Of a stretch of 64,000 bases of DNA, positions 1-11,500 are shown one piece after another. Every line of letters starts with the position of its first letter. Within the stretch, counting starts at the first letter, position 1. The notes under the pieces were generated by a model. That model ran no database searches. It was not told the DNA's origin and was given only the letters and a program-made list of their open reading frames with translations. The stretch lies in NCBI GenBank assembly GCA_028554755.1, contig JAPTOF010000001.1, positions 384,501 through 448,500 of the forward strand, given 5' to 3'. The DNA is from Cordia subcordata. Lineage: Eukaryota; Streptophyta; Magnoliopsida; Boraginales; Cordiaceae. Both the position numbers and the translations under genes were made by a program.

Positions 1-379
1 CCCTCTCCAATACTTGCCAAAAGATTATTACGTACTGAAAATTCAACTTAGAATTTGAATTTTCTTCTAATGTGATGATACGATAAACGATTTTAATGAA
101 ATTCTCTTTCATTATGTGTATTCCGAGGGATTTATATTTTGCTTCTTATTGCCTAATCTGCATCATAGGTTGATGCATACGCTCTAAATTAGATGGTAGC
201 AATATAACTGTTACAAATAAATCAATTCTGCTAAGCAGTTGCACAATGTTAATCACTTCGTAAATCATGCATGAAACAAATATGACAAACTAAGGAATAC
301 GGGGTGTGTCTTAGGTTTTAGACAATTTCAATAAAAATCTAATCGTACTGCATATCTATAATCAAAAGGCTAATTATAC

Positions 380-432
380 ATTATTATTATTATTATTATT
401 AGATGATATAACCATTAAAGAAGTTCGTCCTA

Positions 433-467
<35 letters not shown>

Positions 468-488
468 AATTAAAGAAGTTCGTCCTAA
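380..488. repeat. ATT microsatellites with duplicated 20-bp flank
   Basis: Two ATT/TTA arrays (about 380-401 and 432-467) are each followed by the same perfect 20-bp flank, at 414-433 and 469-488. The microsatellite and its flank were therefore duplicated together, by slippage or unequal exchange. Confidence 0.85.
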
Positions 489-1856
489 AAGTGAAGATGT
501 GGTCCAAACTCTTCAAAATAGAAAAAAACGCGGAAGAAGAAATGATGTCCCAAGTCAAAACCTTTCGAGAGTTGACCAAAATGTTCCAAATTTCGCGTAT
601 GAAAATAACGTGTGGCTAATGAATGTAAAATAGACTGGACGAAAAAGACCTTCATACATCTTCCGCCAAGCATTTGGTTGGTCAATCATCAAAAGAGATA
701 AGAAAGAGCTGTAAAGAAAGTCTACTATGGAAGACCAGAGAAGCTGCTGACTGAGTGACATTAACACAAGCAAGCAATGATCATCCAATCTTTGACCCCA
801 AATAAATTAAAGAAAAAAAAAAAATCATCCAATCAACAAAAATGCGTCCAAAAAGTATCCAATCGGTGGTGTGAGCTAGGGTGCACACCCAAGAGCAGAG
901 TCTATGGATCTCAACAAACTTCTTGGTTCGTCATGGAACATTTAATAGAGGTCGATTGGGCTTAATTGGGACCCCTGGTTTGTGGGAGCTCCTTTTTCCT
1001 CATCTTCCTTTTGTTTTCTTATGGTAAAGGTTTGGGCTTTTGAAACTTTTGAAGATGATAAGGGGAATAATACGCACGACTGATAGCGAAACAAGGATTG
1101 GATATCCTCGTAAGGTATTAGTTACCACTAAATATGTTAAATCTCTTGCCCGGGCTAGCGGGGCTAGGGAATTGGATTGGGGTGAGGGATAAAATATATA
1201 TATAAAAAAAAAAAAAAAAACCCAGAGAAGAAAGAGTTGAAAAACAAAAGGAATAGAGAAAATACAGATAATTGAAAATAAAAACAAATAATCGAAGGTC
1301 AGAAAATTGGGAACACCAAAGTGCTTAATACACGCAAGAGAAATAAACAAGCCAGCTCCAATTATTTAAAGTTGTTGGCGAGGATTTTTTTTTCCCCCTA
1401 GAAGTTCGTTTTCGACGAGAGTGACACCACGTCTCATTACTTTATTGTCATTCTCATTGGCAAGTCTAACAAAGAAAGCAAACAAAGTTATGATCAAGAT
1501 ATTGATGTTTGCCTTGGTCCATTGGCACCAATGTTGAGATAAATTTAGATATTGATTATTATACTAGGATTAAATTTCGCTCATTTCTTAAAATAATGAT
1601 GTCCCTCGTATGAATTTCAAGGCCACCTGCTTCATGGTCTAATCTTAGCCTTCACAATAATTTAACAAGAATCGTATAAACTAAACCAAACCTTTAGTTT
1701 CTAATACGGCAGACAACCAAAAAGATTAAATAGAATAATCAAGTTAAAGGGTTTAAACAACCCCTACCCATGTGGTCTGACAAAGATGTATGCATATATA
1801 AAAAGTATTCAGACAATAACCAATTCAATGAACTATCAGCAATTACTTACATGCAT

Positions 1857-1858
1857 AC

Positions 1859-1894
<36 letters not shown>
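1857..1894. repeat. TAA microsatellite
   Basis: A run of about 12 TAA units, uninterrupted in the sequence, with no coding context. Confidence 0.9.
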
Positions 1895-2923
1895 CCAAAC
1901 TATTGATTGAAAAAACAAGTATTTGCATCATCTATATCATCGCACAAAGAACGTTGCTTCACGCCTTTGTTTCAATATGCTCCACGAACAAGACATTTTT
2001 CTGCAATGCTACAAGTTCAGCAGTACATCATGCTCATACGATTACCCAAGATTATGCAAGTAATAAGAATTATATCACACACAGAAGAACACCTTAATGG
2101 CTAGCTCAAAATTATATCAGGCAAAAGCTTTTCACATATTCCCAGTTCTAAAACTATCAATTAGTGCGACCATCGCATTCCTATTCCCATCTCCATCGAC
2201 CAAAAACTATCTAACAGGTATACAGTGTCAATTCAGAAAACATATTATACCACCATGAATGGGAATCATGAGTAGACTGCAGATGAGAAGGAACAAACAA
2301 AGAATATTATGAGAAAGGAGTTCATTTCACACTAGAAATATCAACACTACTTAGTAAACTACATGTTCTGGACAATGTGATGTGAAATTGGAGACTTTAT
2401 GAAGTTCACTACAAAAGCAACATGGATATGCTAGACTTTTCCATAATCTGGGTAACCATAGTTCCAAAGAGCCACTTCTTATGTAAAACATGGTTCTCAG
2501 CATAATGACATAACAATAGCATTCATTTATATCGAGTTAAATTGTTACAAGGTTGTTTCGTATCCATTTTTGTTGGCATCAACAGATTACGGCTATAGTT
2601 AGGGAAGAACAGTTGGGGAAAATGACATGTTACCGTCGTCGATGGATGGAATACATAGCAGCAAGGTGTCAAAAAAAATAAGACTGCTTGAGTTCACAGT
2701 TACGATCTCTTCATCAGAAGAGCAAGTGCCTAGTCTAGACTACATAGCAATAAGCAGGGAAGATACACAAGAAAGAAAAATTACAGCAATTAACTGATGG
2801 AGGAGGCGAAACCATTGCAATTAAGAATTTATTAACTTGATACCAAAGGTATAGTTAGTTAAACCTCTGCAAGTAGATCCACTCTCCATGAAACTGGCAG
2901 ACTTGCTCAGTAGAGAAAGCTCT

Positions 2924-5296
2924 TCAGCACCTCCAGGCCGAGGCAGACAAGAGCTCGCATTGTTGCCAGCACAGCACGATCGATGCCTGGCGCTTTTCTA
3001 CATGGAATCCTCTAACATGGGTTCTCTTCACTACACATTCAGCCTGCGTTTCAGCAAAATTACTGAATGCTACTGGTGAGAAGCCAGCAGAAGTAAAGAG
3101 GCTCCTCCATGGAGGCATTAGGTTAGGAGAATGGAGCCGCCCTAACACAACGCTCTCAATTTCTGGCTGGAAAATGAACCTCTCTATCTTGTTTGCAACA
3201 TCCGGCGACACGTTAGCGGCATCAACAGAGTCCATGAGAACTTCGAAATACTGAAGAGCATGGAGAAGGTGATGAGAGAACGGAAGTTCAATTCTTTCAC
3301 ACCCACGATCTATTGATACAACTATTCTTGGTGACAACTGCTTGATAAAACAAAGGAGCGACGGAAGCATTGGCAAGTAGTTTGAAATGGACCAGATAGG
3401 GAAGTTCACTGCAATTGCCTCATTCTCAGATGACCGCAAAGATGACACGGAACATGACTTGGGGTCAAAAGTATCAACATTCACCACCTCAAGCTCAAAG
3501 TTAATACCAACATCATTAGCAAATTGTGTCAAGTTTTCATGCATGAGGCTGATTCCAAGGGAATGGTGGGTTGAAGGAGATGAAAAGGCAGTAATCTTCA
3601 AAGAACTTGGTGGCCCCCTATTCCTCCTTGGAAGCTCATGCATAAAAGAAGACCACTGAACACCAAACCCGATATCAAAATCTATAATATGAATGTGCTC
3701 TGCATCATCAACGGCTTCAAGAAGAGCCTGATTGGAGGTAAAATTCATGACCTGGACGAATGGTGAAACCTCAGAGAGGGCCTTATAAGCACTCATCTTG
3801 AACAAGCCATCGAAAGGATTGAGAAACCTCGGCGGCAGAGGGGTGGCAGCGTTGGGCATAAGGAGGGCTATTTGCAAAGCCTCCTTGAAGTAAAACGCAG
3901 ACCTTTGAAAAGGCTTTACACTGGGAGAGAGCTGGTGATTGAGCCGCGCCAATATCTCTTGCGCCTGTGAGAAATTCCCGGCCAGAATTAATTCTGTGGC
4001 CTTACAGAGTTGACCATACAAAACCTGCTGTTCCTGCTGCTGCTGCTGGTGGCGGGCAGCCACTTGATCGCCGCCACCACCAACCACCATTTCCTGCTTA
4101 GGCACGAGTAACGGCTTCTGCTGGAGATGATTAGGAGGGAGCAAATTCAGCCGTTGACCCAAACCCAACTGTTGTTGCTGCATATGGGGAAATTGCTGTT
4201 GTTTCCTCAGCAACAACTCATGAGCAGGATCAACAAATGGAACTCTTGGGATCTGAAAGCCAGCAGCTGGGTTCATAATACCCGGATTGTGCCGTTTGGC
4301 TGGGGGTAGCTCTTGTTGACTTCCACACAACAATGGGTTCGAAAAGTTCGAACTTGAAGCACTCTGAGCATGTTGTAACTGGTTTGGCATCAAATGAGGA
4401 TTGAAATTTTGGGGCTTTTGTTCTACGTTAATAAACTGTTGTTGCTGGAAACCCAATCCATGGGGTAAAGACAACAAACTGTTAATTGGAGAAGAGAAAT
4501 TTGGGTTTTGAGGGTTACCACTAGAGTTGGTATTGAAACCCAAAGAATTTGCAGCTGTACCAAACTTCCCATTTTCACTACCTAAGGTGAACCCTGAAGC
4601 AGAGAGGCATAAAGCTGAAGAATTTAAGCTTGCTGACAACAAATTATTATTGTTATTACCACTAGCTGATGAACCACCGGCAGCGAAGGCCTCAAATGCA
4701 GTGCTCTGATCAACGGCTTCAAATCCCACATTGTTTTCAAGACTAATTGGGTTCCCTCCTTGAAGCAACTGTTTCAACCCGAAGGAACTATCCTCAACGT
4801 CCCCAGAGATCCACCGGAGAAGTGGCTGGTCATGGCCCGCAGACTCAGTCAACAAGCTCTCCCAATCTTCTAATCCAAGATTCAATTTTTCTGGCCCCAA
4901 ATGACCCAACTCCACCCCAGCTGAAAAGGGCTGCAGCTCTGCCACCCATTCCTCCTTTCCGCCACCACCTTCTCCGCCGGCCACAGTGGTGGTGCTCTGC
5001 TCATTCACAGAAATAGTCCCTTGTTGGTTGCTGTTCTCAGAATACACCGCTAGGCTACCACTAGTCTCACCACCACCACCACCACCACCACCACCACCAC
5101 CACCATCAAGAGAAGAAGAGAGCATGGAGTTTGAAGTTGAAGGGCTGGGGCTTCTCCTTTTAGTTTCCAACATAGAGATGCGTTCATTGCTTGCAAAGTT
5201 TCCTTCTTTCTTGCACTTTACTTCTGTTGATGCAAAACGAGCTACTTCAAGCACACTTTTTGTTTGCAAGTTGTTACCATAGTGCATTCCTATCAT
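2924..5296 (-). CDS. GRAS transcription factor, HAIRY MERISTEM (SCL6/22/27) type
   Basis: This is a single-exon coding region of 790 residues from the ATG at 5296; the codon at 5302 in the same frame is TTG. The N-terminal half is low complexity: a 12-Gly run at residues 65-76, Asn/Ser tracts, and many Gln runs up to about 425. The GRAS domain runs from about 428 to the end. It has a first leucine-rich region (LCKATELILAGNFSQ), a VHIID-type motif (HIHIIDFDIGFG, 534-545) and a C-terminal SAW region ending SASAWRC. The RSPSPSTS motif near residue 50 and the miR171 site at residues 448-454 place it in the HAM branch, which keeps shoot and root meristem cells undifferentiated with WUSCHEL-type partners in the nucleus. 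The first 40 residues differ from the N-termini I associate with HAM proteins. The ATG directly follows an AG that could be a splice acceptor, so an upstream start on another exon is possible. Confidence 0.93.
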   Translation of the reverse strand: MIGMHYGNNLQTKSVLEVARFASTEVKCKKEGNFASNERISMLETKRRSPSPSTSNSMLSSSLDGGGGGGGGGGGGETSGSLAVYSENSNQQGTISVNEQSTTTVAGGEGGGGKEEWVAELQPFSAGVELGHLGPEKLNLGLEDWESLLTESAGHDQPLLRWISGDVEDSSFGLKQLLQGGNPISLENNVGFEAVDQSTAFEAFAAGGSSASGNNNNNLLSASLNSSALCLSASGFTLGSENGKFGTAANSLGFNTNSSGNPQNPNFSSPINSLLSLPHGLGFQQQQFINVEQKPQNFNPHLMPNQLQHAQSASSSNFSNPLLCGSQQELPPAKRHNPGIMNPAAGFQIPRVPFVDPAHELLLRKQQQFPHMQQQQLGLGQRLNLLPPNHLQQKPLLVPKQEMVVGGGGDQVAARHQQQQQEQQVLYGQLCKATELILAGNFSQAQEILARLNHQLSPSVKPFQRSAFYFKEALQIALLMPNAATPLPPRFLNPFDGLFKMSAYKALSEVSPFVQVMNFTSNQALLEAVDDAEHIHIIDFDIGFGVQWSSFMHELPRRNRGPPSSLKITAFSSPSTHHSLGISLMHENLTQFANDVGINFELEVVNVDTFDPKSCSVSSLRSSENEAIAVNFPIWSISNYLPMLPSLLCFIKQLSPRIVVSIDRGCERIELPFSHHLLHALQYFEVLMDSVDAANVSPDVANKIERFIFQPEIESVVLGRLHSPNLMPPWRSLFTSAGFSPVAFSNFAETQAECVVKRTHVRGFHVEKRQASIVLCWQQCELLSASAWRC
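3936..3956 (-). promoter_or_regulatory. miR171 target site in the GRAS mRNA
   Basis: On the plus strand these 21 bases read as canonical miR171, beginning TGATTGAGCCGCG and ending CCAATATC. The minus-strand mRNA is therefore fully complementary to it. The site encodes ILARLN inside the first leucine-rich region. Slicing of SCL6/22/27 mRNAs at this site is established in several plants; here it is inferred from the sequence match. Confidence 0.95.
5068..5105. repeat. CAC/GGT trinucleotide array coding for poly-Gly
   Basis: About 12 CAC units on the plus strand encode the poly-Gly run of the GRAS protein. Such arrays commonly vary in length between alleles. Confidence 0.9.
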
Positions 5297-5411
5297 CTTC
5301 AACAGAGAAACCCCAAAAAAATGAAAAATGAGAAAAACTAAAACACCGAAAAATTAAGAAAAGATTAAACAATAAGTAAAAAATGGGGCTAAAAATGGAT
5401 TCTTGGCTTAC
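5297..5411 (-). other. Probable 5' leader intron of the GRAS gene
   Basis: Reading the minus strand, a good donor (AAAAG|GTAAGC, exon end at 5412) is followed 115 bases later by a pyrimidine-containing tract and an AG at 5298-5297, immediately before the ATG at 5296. This fits a short leader intron. The leader exon would begin somewhere above 5412, in the GA-rich (minus strand) tract. Confidence 0.55.
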
Positions 5412-5633
5412 CTTTTAGCTGCAAAAAGATGGTTGCTGATAAACTTTTGCTTAAGATCTGAAGGGGTATGGTGCTGCTTTAATGGCTGCAGTTGAAGAAG
5501 AAGCAGAAAAACTCAAAGCCATGAATCTCCTAAGAGATCCATTAGCCGAAAGACTCTCAAACTTGTATCTCCCACCACTCTTTTCTCTTCCTTTTCTGCT
5601 CCATTCATATCACTCGCTCTCGTTTCAGCTCCA

Positions 5634-5638
<5 letters not shown>

Positions 5639-5668
<30 letters not shown>

Positions 5669-5740
5669 AAAAAATCTATCTTTCCTTGCTTTTGTTTCTT
5701 TTGTCTATAGGCTTGGCTAGGCTAGGCTAGGCTAGGCTTG
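5639..5740. repeat. CT microsatellite and GGCTA repeats upstream of the GRAS gene
   Basis: A (CT)n array of about 14 units at 5639-5667 is followed at 5709-5738 by four to five GGCTA pentamers. Both lie in the likely leader or promoter of the minus-strand GRAS gene and read as GA-rich on the transcribed strand. Plant core promoters and leaders often carry such tracts. Confidence 0.85.
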
Positions 5741-6532
5741 TTCATTTGGGGTTTTTTTTTTTTCTGGTTTTGCCTCTTTCTTTTCTTTTTCTCTTCTTTT
5801 CTTTTTTTCCTCTCTTTTCTCTTCTTTTGTTTTAATATCTTGGTTTAGGCTCTCTGTGTCATAACAGTACTGTGCACCCTTCTGTGTGTTCTGCCATGGA
5901 TGCGTGCATCATAAAAAAGCTATTAAAGTGGCCCTCCCCTCCTCCCTCTCTAGTCTCTATCTGTACTCTCTCTCCCTCTCTCTCTCTCCAAATGTTGGTA
6001 TTGTTTTTTCACACATTTGCCAAATTTTTGCGGTTTATATGTGTGACTTGTTTCTCGAAAACCATAGCCTTGTAACCTGTTGTTGTAGTGGTATACCATT
6101 GTCCCCAGCTGAGTGATAGACTGCTTCCTTTTCTTTTTCCTTTCACTTATTATAGCAAGGACTTAAATAAATGAGCACCCTCTGCTTTTTTTACAGTTCT
6201 CACACATTTTTTTTGCCTTTTTATTTAATTAACCAATTACCTTCTCTTTTTTCCTCTTATTTTGTCTTCTTTCATTGCTAACTTGATGAGTAGTTACCCA
6301 ATTAATGTCCAAAGGGGGCAAAAAGATGAATTTTCTTACACTACTTTACACTCGCTCGATATGAAGAAACGGTCTGACAAAAGAAAAGACATATAAACGA
6401 TGCTGGAAATTATCTTCTTTTTTCTTTTTCTGTATGATAACGTGTGGCTCCTTTATATATAATTCCTTACTGATGGCCCTCTATTTAGTAGTATATCTTG
6501 ACTTCACCGAGTCAACTAAAGTTAGGAATCAT
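5741..6532. other. Upstream region of the GRAS gene, no gene seen
   Basis: Pyrimidine-rich on the plus strand with several CT tracts (5940-5990). No coding region is supported. It probably contains the promoter of the minus-strand GRAS gene. Confidence 0.5.
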
Positions 6533-6835
6533 CAAATTCTTAAATAGGTCCTTTAATTATGGGAAATACTCTTTTTAATTTTTTAAATTAATAAATAATT
6601 ATTAAAATTAATAGTCAATCATTTGACTTGTTATAAAACCCAAAATATCCTTGAGCAATTTTTATATGCATTGGGCTCCGTACGTTTGCTAGAAAATATT
6701 TTCTTAAAAAATAATTTTTTATTTTTTAGAGTTTGATAGCAGTGAAAAATAAATCAACCGTAAAATATTTTTTGATCAACAAAAATTTCATAAATGAAGG
6801 AAAATATTTTTTGATAGCCAAAAAAAAAGGAAAAC

Positions 6836-7165
6836 TGTTGAATGTTGCCGGTATTCTTGGGCAATAAGAATAGCAGATTTCCTTATTAGCATATTACCTT
6901 ATTCGTTTGTTACCTTTTGTAGCACATAATTAATTAGTTGTCTTTTCTGCTTAATAGGTTTAGGAAACCTTTGCACTATAAATATATGGCAATACTCATT
7001 ATGTTATGTGTGAGAGAAAAACCAAAGTGAGAGCCTTGTAGTATTCGTAATCAATAATAGAATTATTCTCTGCTGCCCGTGGACGTAGGCTTTAAAGCCG
7101 AACCACGTAATTCTTGTGTCCGTTATTTCTTCTCGTATTCTTCGTGTTTGCATTTTTTCCCAACA
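6836..7165 (+). repeat. Copia-1 5' LTR
   Basis: Begins TGTTGAATG and ends CCCAACA. Contains a TATA-like ACTATAAATATA at about 6977-6990, the probable element promoter. It aligns end to end with 12539-12870. Confidence 0.95.
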
Positions 7166-7168
7166 AAC

Positions 7169-7183
7169 TGGTATCTAGAGCTT
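7169..7183 (+). other. Copia-1 primer-binding site (initiator Met tRNA)
   Basis: TGGTATCTAGAGCTT begins three bases after the LTR. It matches the usual TGGTATCAGAGC complement of initiator tRNA-Met with a one-base insertion. Confidence 0.8.
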
Positions 7184-8522
7184 ATGTATTAATCCGCTGC
7201 GAGAAAAAACAAAACTCATCATACAAATAACGCTCAACCAAACAAAGCCTTAACCAAATTAAAGTCAAACCAAACAGTGCCTTGAAAAGCCAAAATTAGT
7301 TTCAAGCCAAACGGAGCCTTAAAATTACCATTGTCTGCCGAAATTGAACTTCACAGTTTCGTTGAATGAAATAGCACAAAATTGGTACTGGCGTGCTCGT
7401 TGTCAAACAAGGAATCTAACAGTTGCCTTTGCGTCTTGTTTGGTGGCTGGAATCATGTTTTTTTCGAAACTCAAAGGTCGCGGGTTTTCGTAGGTGGTCG
7501 ACGACGGTGCTTCGGCTTACATATTGGAAATTGAAAGGTTCTGTTGAGTTCTATGCTCAACAAGGATCAATTTGGTACCGGTGGCGTGAAGTTTCGTGGC
7601 CCAAATTGAGAGTTGCCATTGAAGCTTCAAGCTTGGAGTTCAAAGCTTCTGTGCTTGATGGTGGAGGTCTTTTCTAGCAAGAGAATAGAGTTTTCAGGTC
7701 GCGGCGTGGTTCTCCAGTCGACAAGGACCTTGGTGGCGGCGACGGCAACGAGTTTGGTGGCCAGAAAAGCAAGCAAGAGCCGGGTCGAGTTTGCTTTTGT
7801 TTGGGTTAGAAACCGGGTGAAGAAGACAAGTGCCTGGGTTGTTGGGTCTTTTGGTTTGGGTTTGGGTCAGGTTTTTGGGTTTTGGGTTTGGATCGTTTGA
7901 ATTTGTTCTTGGACCGGGGTGTTTTTTGGTTTTGTGGAGCAGCTAGGCTTGGGTCGCGAATCGGGCTAGGGGTAGTGGCCTTGTTCACTATTTAGGTCTT
8001 GGGTATTTTTTGTTTTGGGTCTGAAAGTGTTTTTTTTGTGTTGGGCTTGGGTAGTTTATAAAATAAGAAGGAAAATTTTTCTTTAGGCTTGGGCTTTTAG
8101 CCTAAGAAGAAAAAGAAAAGAAAAGATTTTTTTTTTTTGATTGGGCCTAGTCCAGAAAACAAAAAAAAAAATAAATAATAATAATAAAATCTGACTAGGT
8201 TTGACCTTTGACCAGCGTTGACCAGGGTTGACCGGAGTTTGACTTTGACAGTTGACTGTTGACCAAGGGTTGATTGGGTTTGACCAAAGCGTTACCCCAC
8301 GTTTTTTGACGTGATGAGTCCGTTTTTGGCTCTCTTTTTTCAGATTCTGCTCCGAAGTACTTGTTTAGGGACGGTGTTGACTTTGACCAACATGTTTGAC
8401 TTTGACCGGTGTTGACCAAAGTTGACCAGGGGTGTTCCTAAGGTTTTTTGACGTGCTAAATCCGTTTTTGCGATCCATTGAGCCAAATTCCATCCCAAAG
8501 TGTGAGTTTTATGTAAACAAAG
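7184..8522 (+). other. Copia-1 long untranslated leader
   Basis: These 1.34 kb separate the primer-binding site from gag. The middle (7400-8060) is G/T-rich, with GGGTTTGGGTTT-like stretches at about 7845-7895. The end (8190-8440) is packed with TTGAC motifs. Short ORFs such as 7423-7677 show no recognizable domain. A similar sequence is repeated at about 8303-8335 and 8440-8475 (a TTTTTTGACGTG block followed by TCCGTTTTTG). Confidence 0.7.
8190..8440 (+). promoter_or_regulatory. TTGAC (W-box core) cluster
   Basis: More than a dozen TTGAC cores, many as TTGACC or TTGACT, occur in about 250 bp of the leader just upstream of gag. TTGAC(C/T) is the established binding core of WRKY factors. Whether these act as enhancers or are simple-sequence drift is inference. 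Confidence 0.55.
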
Positions 8523-11500
8523 ATGTCTTCCACAGGTGAAAAGTTTGAAATCGAGAAGTTTGACGGGAGAATGAGTTTCAGTCTTTGGAGGATCAGATTC
8601 AAGACATTTATGACAATGCAAGGACTTTGGAAAGTCATTGAAGAAGTGATCCCGGAAAAGACGGAACCAACTGTGAGAGAAGAATTCGAAGCAAAAGCCT
8701 TGAGTGCAATGCATATGTCCGTGACAAATGAAGTATTGCTGGAGATTGCTGAGAAAACGACAGCAGTTGAGGATTGGAATACTTTGGTGGAATTGTATGC
8801 ATCTAAATCTCTCACCAATCGCCTCTATTTGAAGAAGCGATTGTATCATCTTAGAATGAAAGAAGGTACATCACTAAAATAACACCTTGATGAGTTTACC
8901 TCTTGTTTTATTGCTTTGAAGGATGTGGGTGTTAAAATTGATGACGAAGATCAAGCTATGATTGTATTATGCTCCTTACCACCTTCATATATAAACTTTG
9001 TGGACACTATGTTGTACGGGAGGGATAAAATTACGTTTGAAGATGTGATTGCTTCATTAAAATCGAAGGATCTTCAAAAACATATTCCGGGACATAGGGA
9101 AGAAGTTCATGGGGAAGATTTAGTGAGTAGAGGGAGATCGGAGAATAGAGGGGGATCTTCGAATAGAAAGAAAAGCAAGTCAAGGTCAAAATCAAGAACA
9201 AGGAAGCTACGCTATTTCGAGTGTGGTGAAAAGGGTCACATTAAGAAAGAATGTCCAAAACTGAAAAAGGGAAAGAAAATGGTGGAGAATTCAGCTAATG
9301 TGGTGGAGAGTGCTGACAGTGATGGAGATAACTCGAGTAGTACCGGGGAAGTTTTGACTGTGAGTGGATCACAGTGGCATAATTAACGGATTCTTGATAC
9401 TGGTGCAACATTCCATATGTGTCCTAGGCGCGACTAGTTCTCTTCTTATTCCAAAAGAGAAGGGAAAGTCTTTCTAGGCAATGATCTTTAATTGAAGGTG
9501 GAGGGAATGGGCATAGTAAATATCAAGATGTTTGATGGTATTACAAGATCTCTCGAGTATTGACATGTACCGGAACTGAAGAAAAACTTGATTTCTCTTG
9601 GGCGTTTGGATTCTCATGGATACAAATTCCGAAGTGAGAATAGTGTCTTAAAGGTGACCAAAGGTGCAATTGTGCTCTTGAAAGGGAACTTGACTGGCGG
9701 CCTATATGTCCTTCAAGGTAGTACAGTTACAGGTGTTACAGCTGTTACATCCGAGGAGAGTGATAATGACACTACGCAGTTGTGGCACAAAAGGTTGGGC
9801 CATATGAGTAAGAGGGATTTGCTTTGTGGACAAAGAACTGGAAAGCTTGAATTCTGCGAGCATTGTGTCTTTGGAAAGCAAACTAGGGTGAAGTTTAGCA
9901 AAGGGCAGGAGAATACCAAAGGTACACTTGATTATATTCATTCTGATCTTTGGGGTCCTAATAAAGTTCCTTCCAAGAAAGGTGCCAAGTATTACATCAC
10001 TTTTATTGATGCATACTCTCGGATGGTGTGGGTATACTTCTTGAAAACTAAAGATGAGGCGTTTTCAACATTTGTCGAGTGGAAGACGTTGATTGAGAAG
10101 CAGACTAGTAAACAAATTAAGCGTCTTAGGACTGACAATAGGTTGGAATATTGCAATAAAGAGTTTGATGAGTTCTGCAAGAAACATGGCATTGTGAGAC
10201 ACCGCACATGTGTAAGGACACCACAACAGAATGGAGTTGCAGAATGCATGAATAGAACTCTGGTAGAGAGAGCTCGTTGTATGCTCTCCCAATCTGGTTT
10301 GAGTCAAGACTTTTGGGCTGAAGCCGTCAATACGGCATGCTACTTGGTGAATAGGTCTCCATCCAAAGCTATCGAATTGAAAACTCCTTTTGAGTTATGG
10401 TCTAGTAAGCCTGCTGACTACTCTCGATTGAGGGTGTTCCGTTGCCTTGCATACGCTCGCGTGAAGGATGGCAAGGTGGAGCCGAGGGCAAAGAAATGCA
10501 TATTTCTAGGCTATGAGTCCGAGAGGAAAAGTTACAGGTTGTGGTGCACAGATCCAAAGTCTCCAGGTTTCCTCATCAGCAGAGATGTCATATTCAATGA
10601 GTCTGCTTTATTAGACCAAGAAAAGAAGAAAGCGGTAGCTGGTTTAGACCACGGTGTCAAAGAGCAGGTGAAGGTATTTGCTGATGTTCCAAATGCTCCA
10701 TCTAGCAATAGTAGCAGTCAAATTCAGCCGACTCAACCAACTGAGGTACATTATCAAAATGTGCCTGAACAACAGAAGTATAGCATTACCACTGGGCGAG
10801 AACTGAGACAGATTACAGAGCCTCAAAGGTACGGATACGCTGATCTTGTTGCTTATGCTTTGACTGTTGCCGAAACAATTGAAGGATATGAGCCGAATTC
10901 ATACAAAGAGGCCATATCTGGGAAAGATTCTGCTCAGTGGGTGGGTGCCATGAGTGAGGAGATTGAGTCTCTTCATAAGAATCAAATGTGAGAGCTTGTT
11001 GAATTGCCTAAGGGACAGCAAGTTGTCGGTTGCAAATGGGTTTACAAGAAAAAGGAAGGTACTCCAGGGGTTGAAGGTCCTCTATACAAGGCATGGTTGG
11101 TGGCAAAAGGCTATACACAAAAGGAGGGTGTTGACTTCAACGAAGTGTTCTCTCCGATTGTGAAGCATAGTTCCATTAGGGTTTTACTTGCCTTGGTTGC
11201 TCTTCATGACTTAGAGCTTGAGCAGCTAGATGTGAAAACGGCGTTTTTGCATGGTGATCTTGAAGAGCAAATTTACATGAGTCAACCAGAGGGGTATATA
11301 GTTCCTGGTAAGGAGAACCATGTTTGTAAACTGAAGAAGTCCTTGTATGGGTTGAAGCAGTCACCTCGGCAATGGTATAAGAGATTTGACACATTCATGG
11401 TAGGTGTTGGATACACAAGGAGTGCCTATGACAGCTCTGTGTATCTCAAAAGGCTTCCAGATGGTTCGTTTGTGTACTTGTTGTTGTATGTCGATGATAT

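Larger units (their letters stand above)
1..2500. other. Gene-free flank
   Basis: I see no supportable gene here. The stretch is AT-rich with short unconvincing ORFs and two trinucleotide microsatellites, listed separately. Its right end may include the end of the 3' UTR of the minus-strand GRAS gene, but the polyadenylation site cannot be fixed. Confidence 0.6.

Noticed and set aside
8340..8849. Minus-strand ORFs of 120-169 codons over Copia-1 gag
   Set aside because: They mirror the real gag frame on the plus strand and resemble nothing in themselves.
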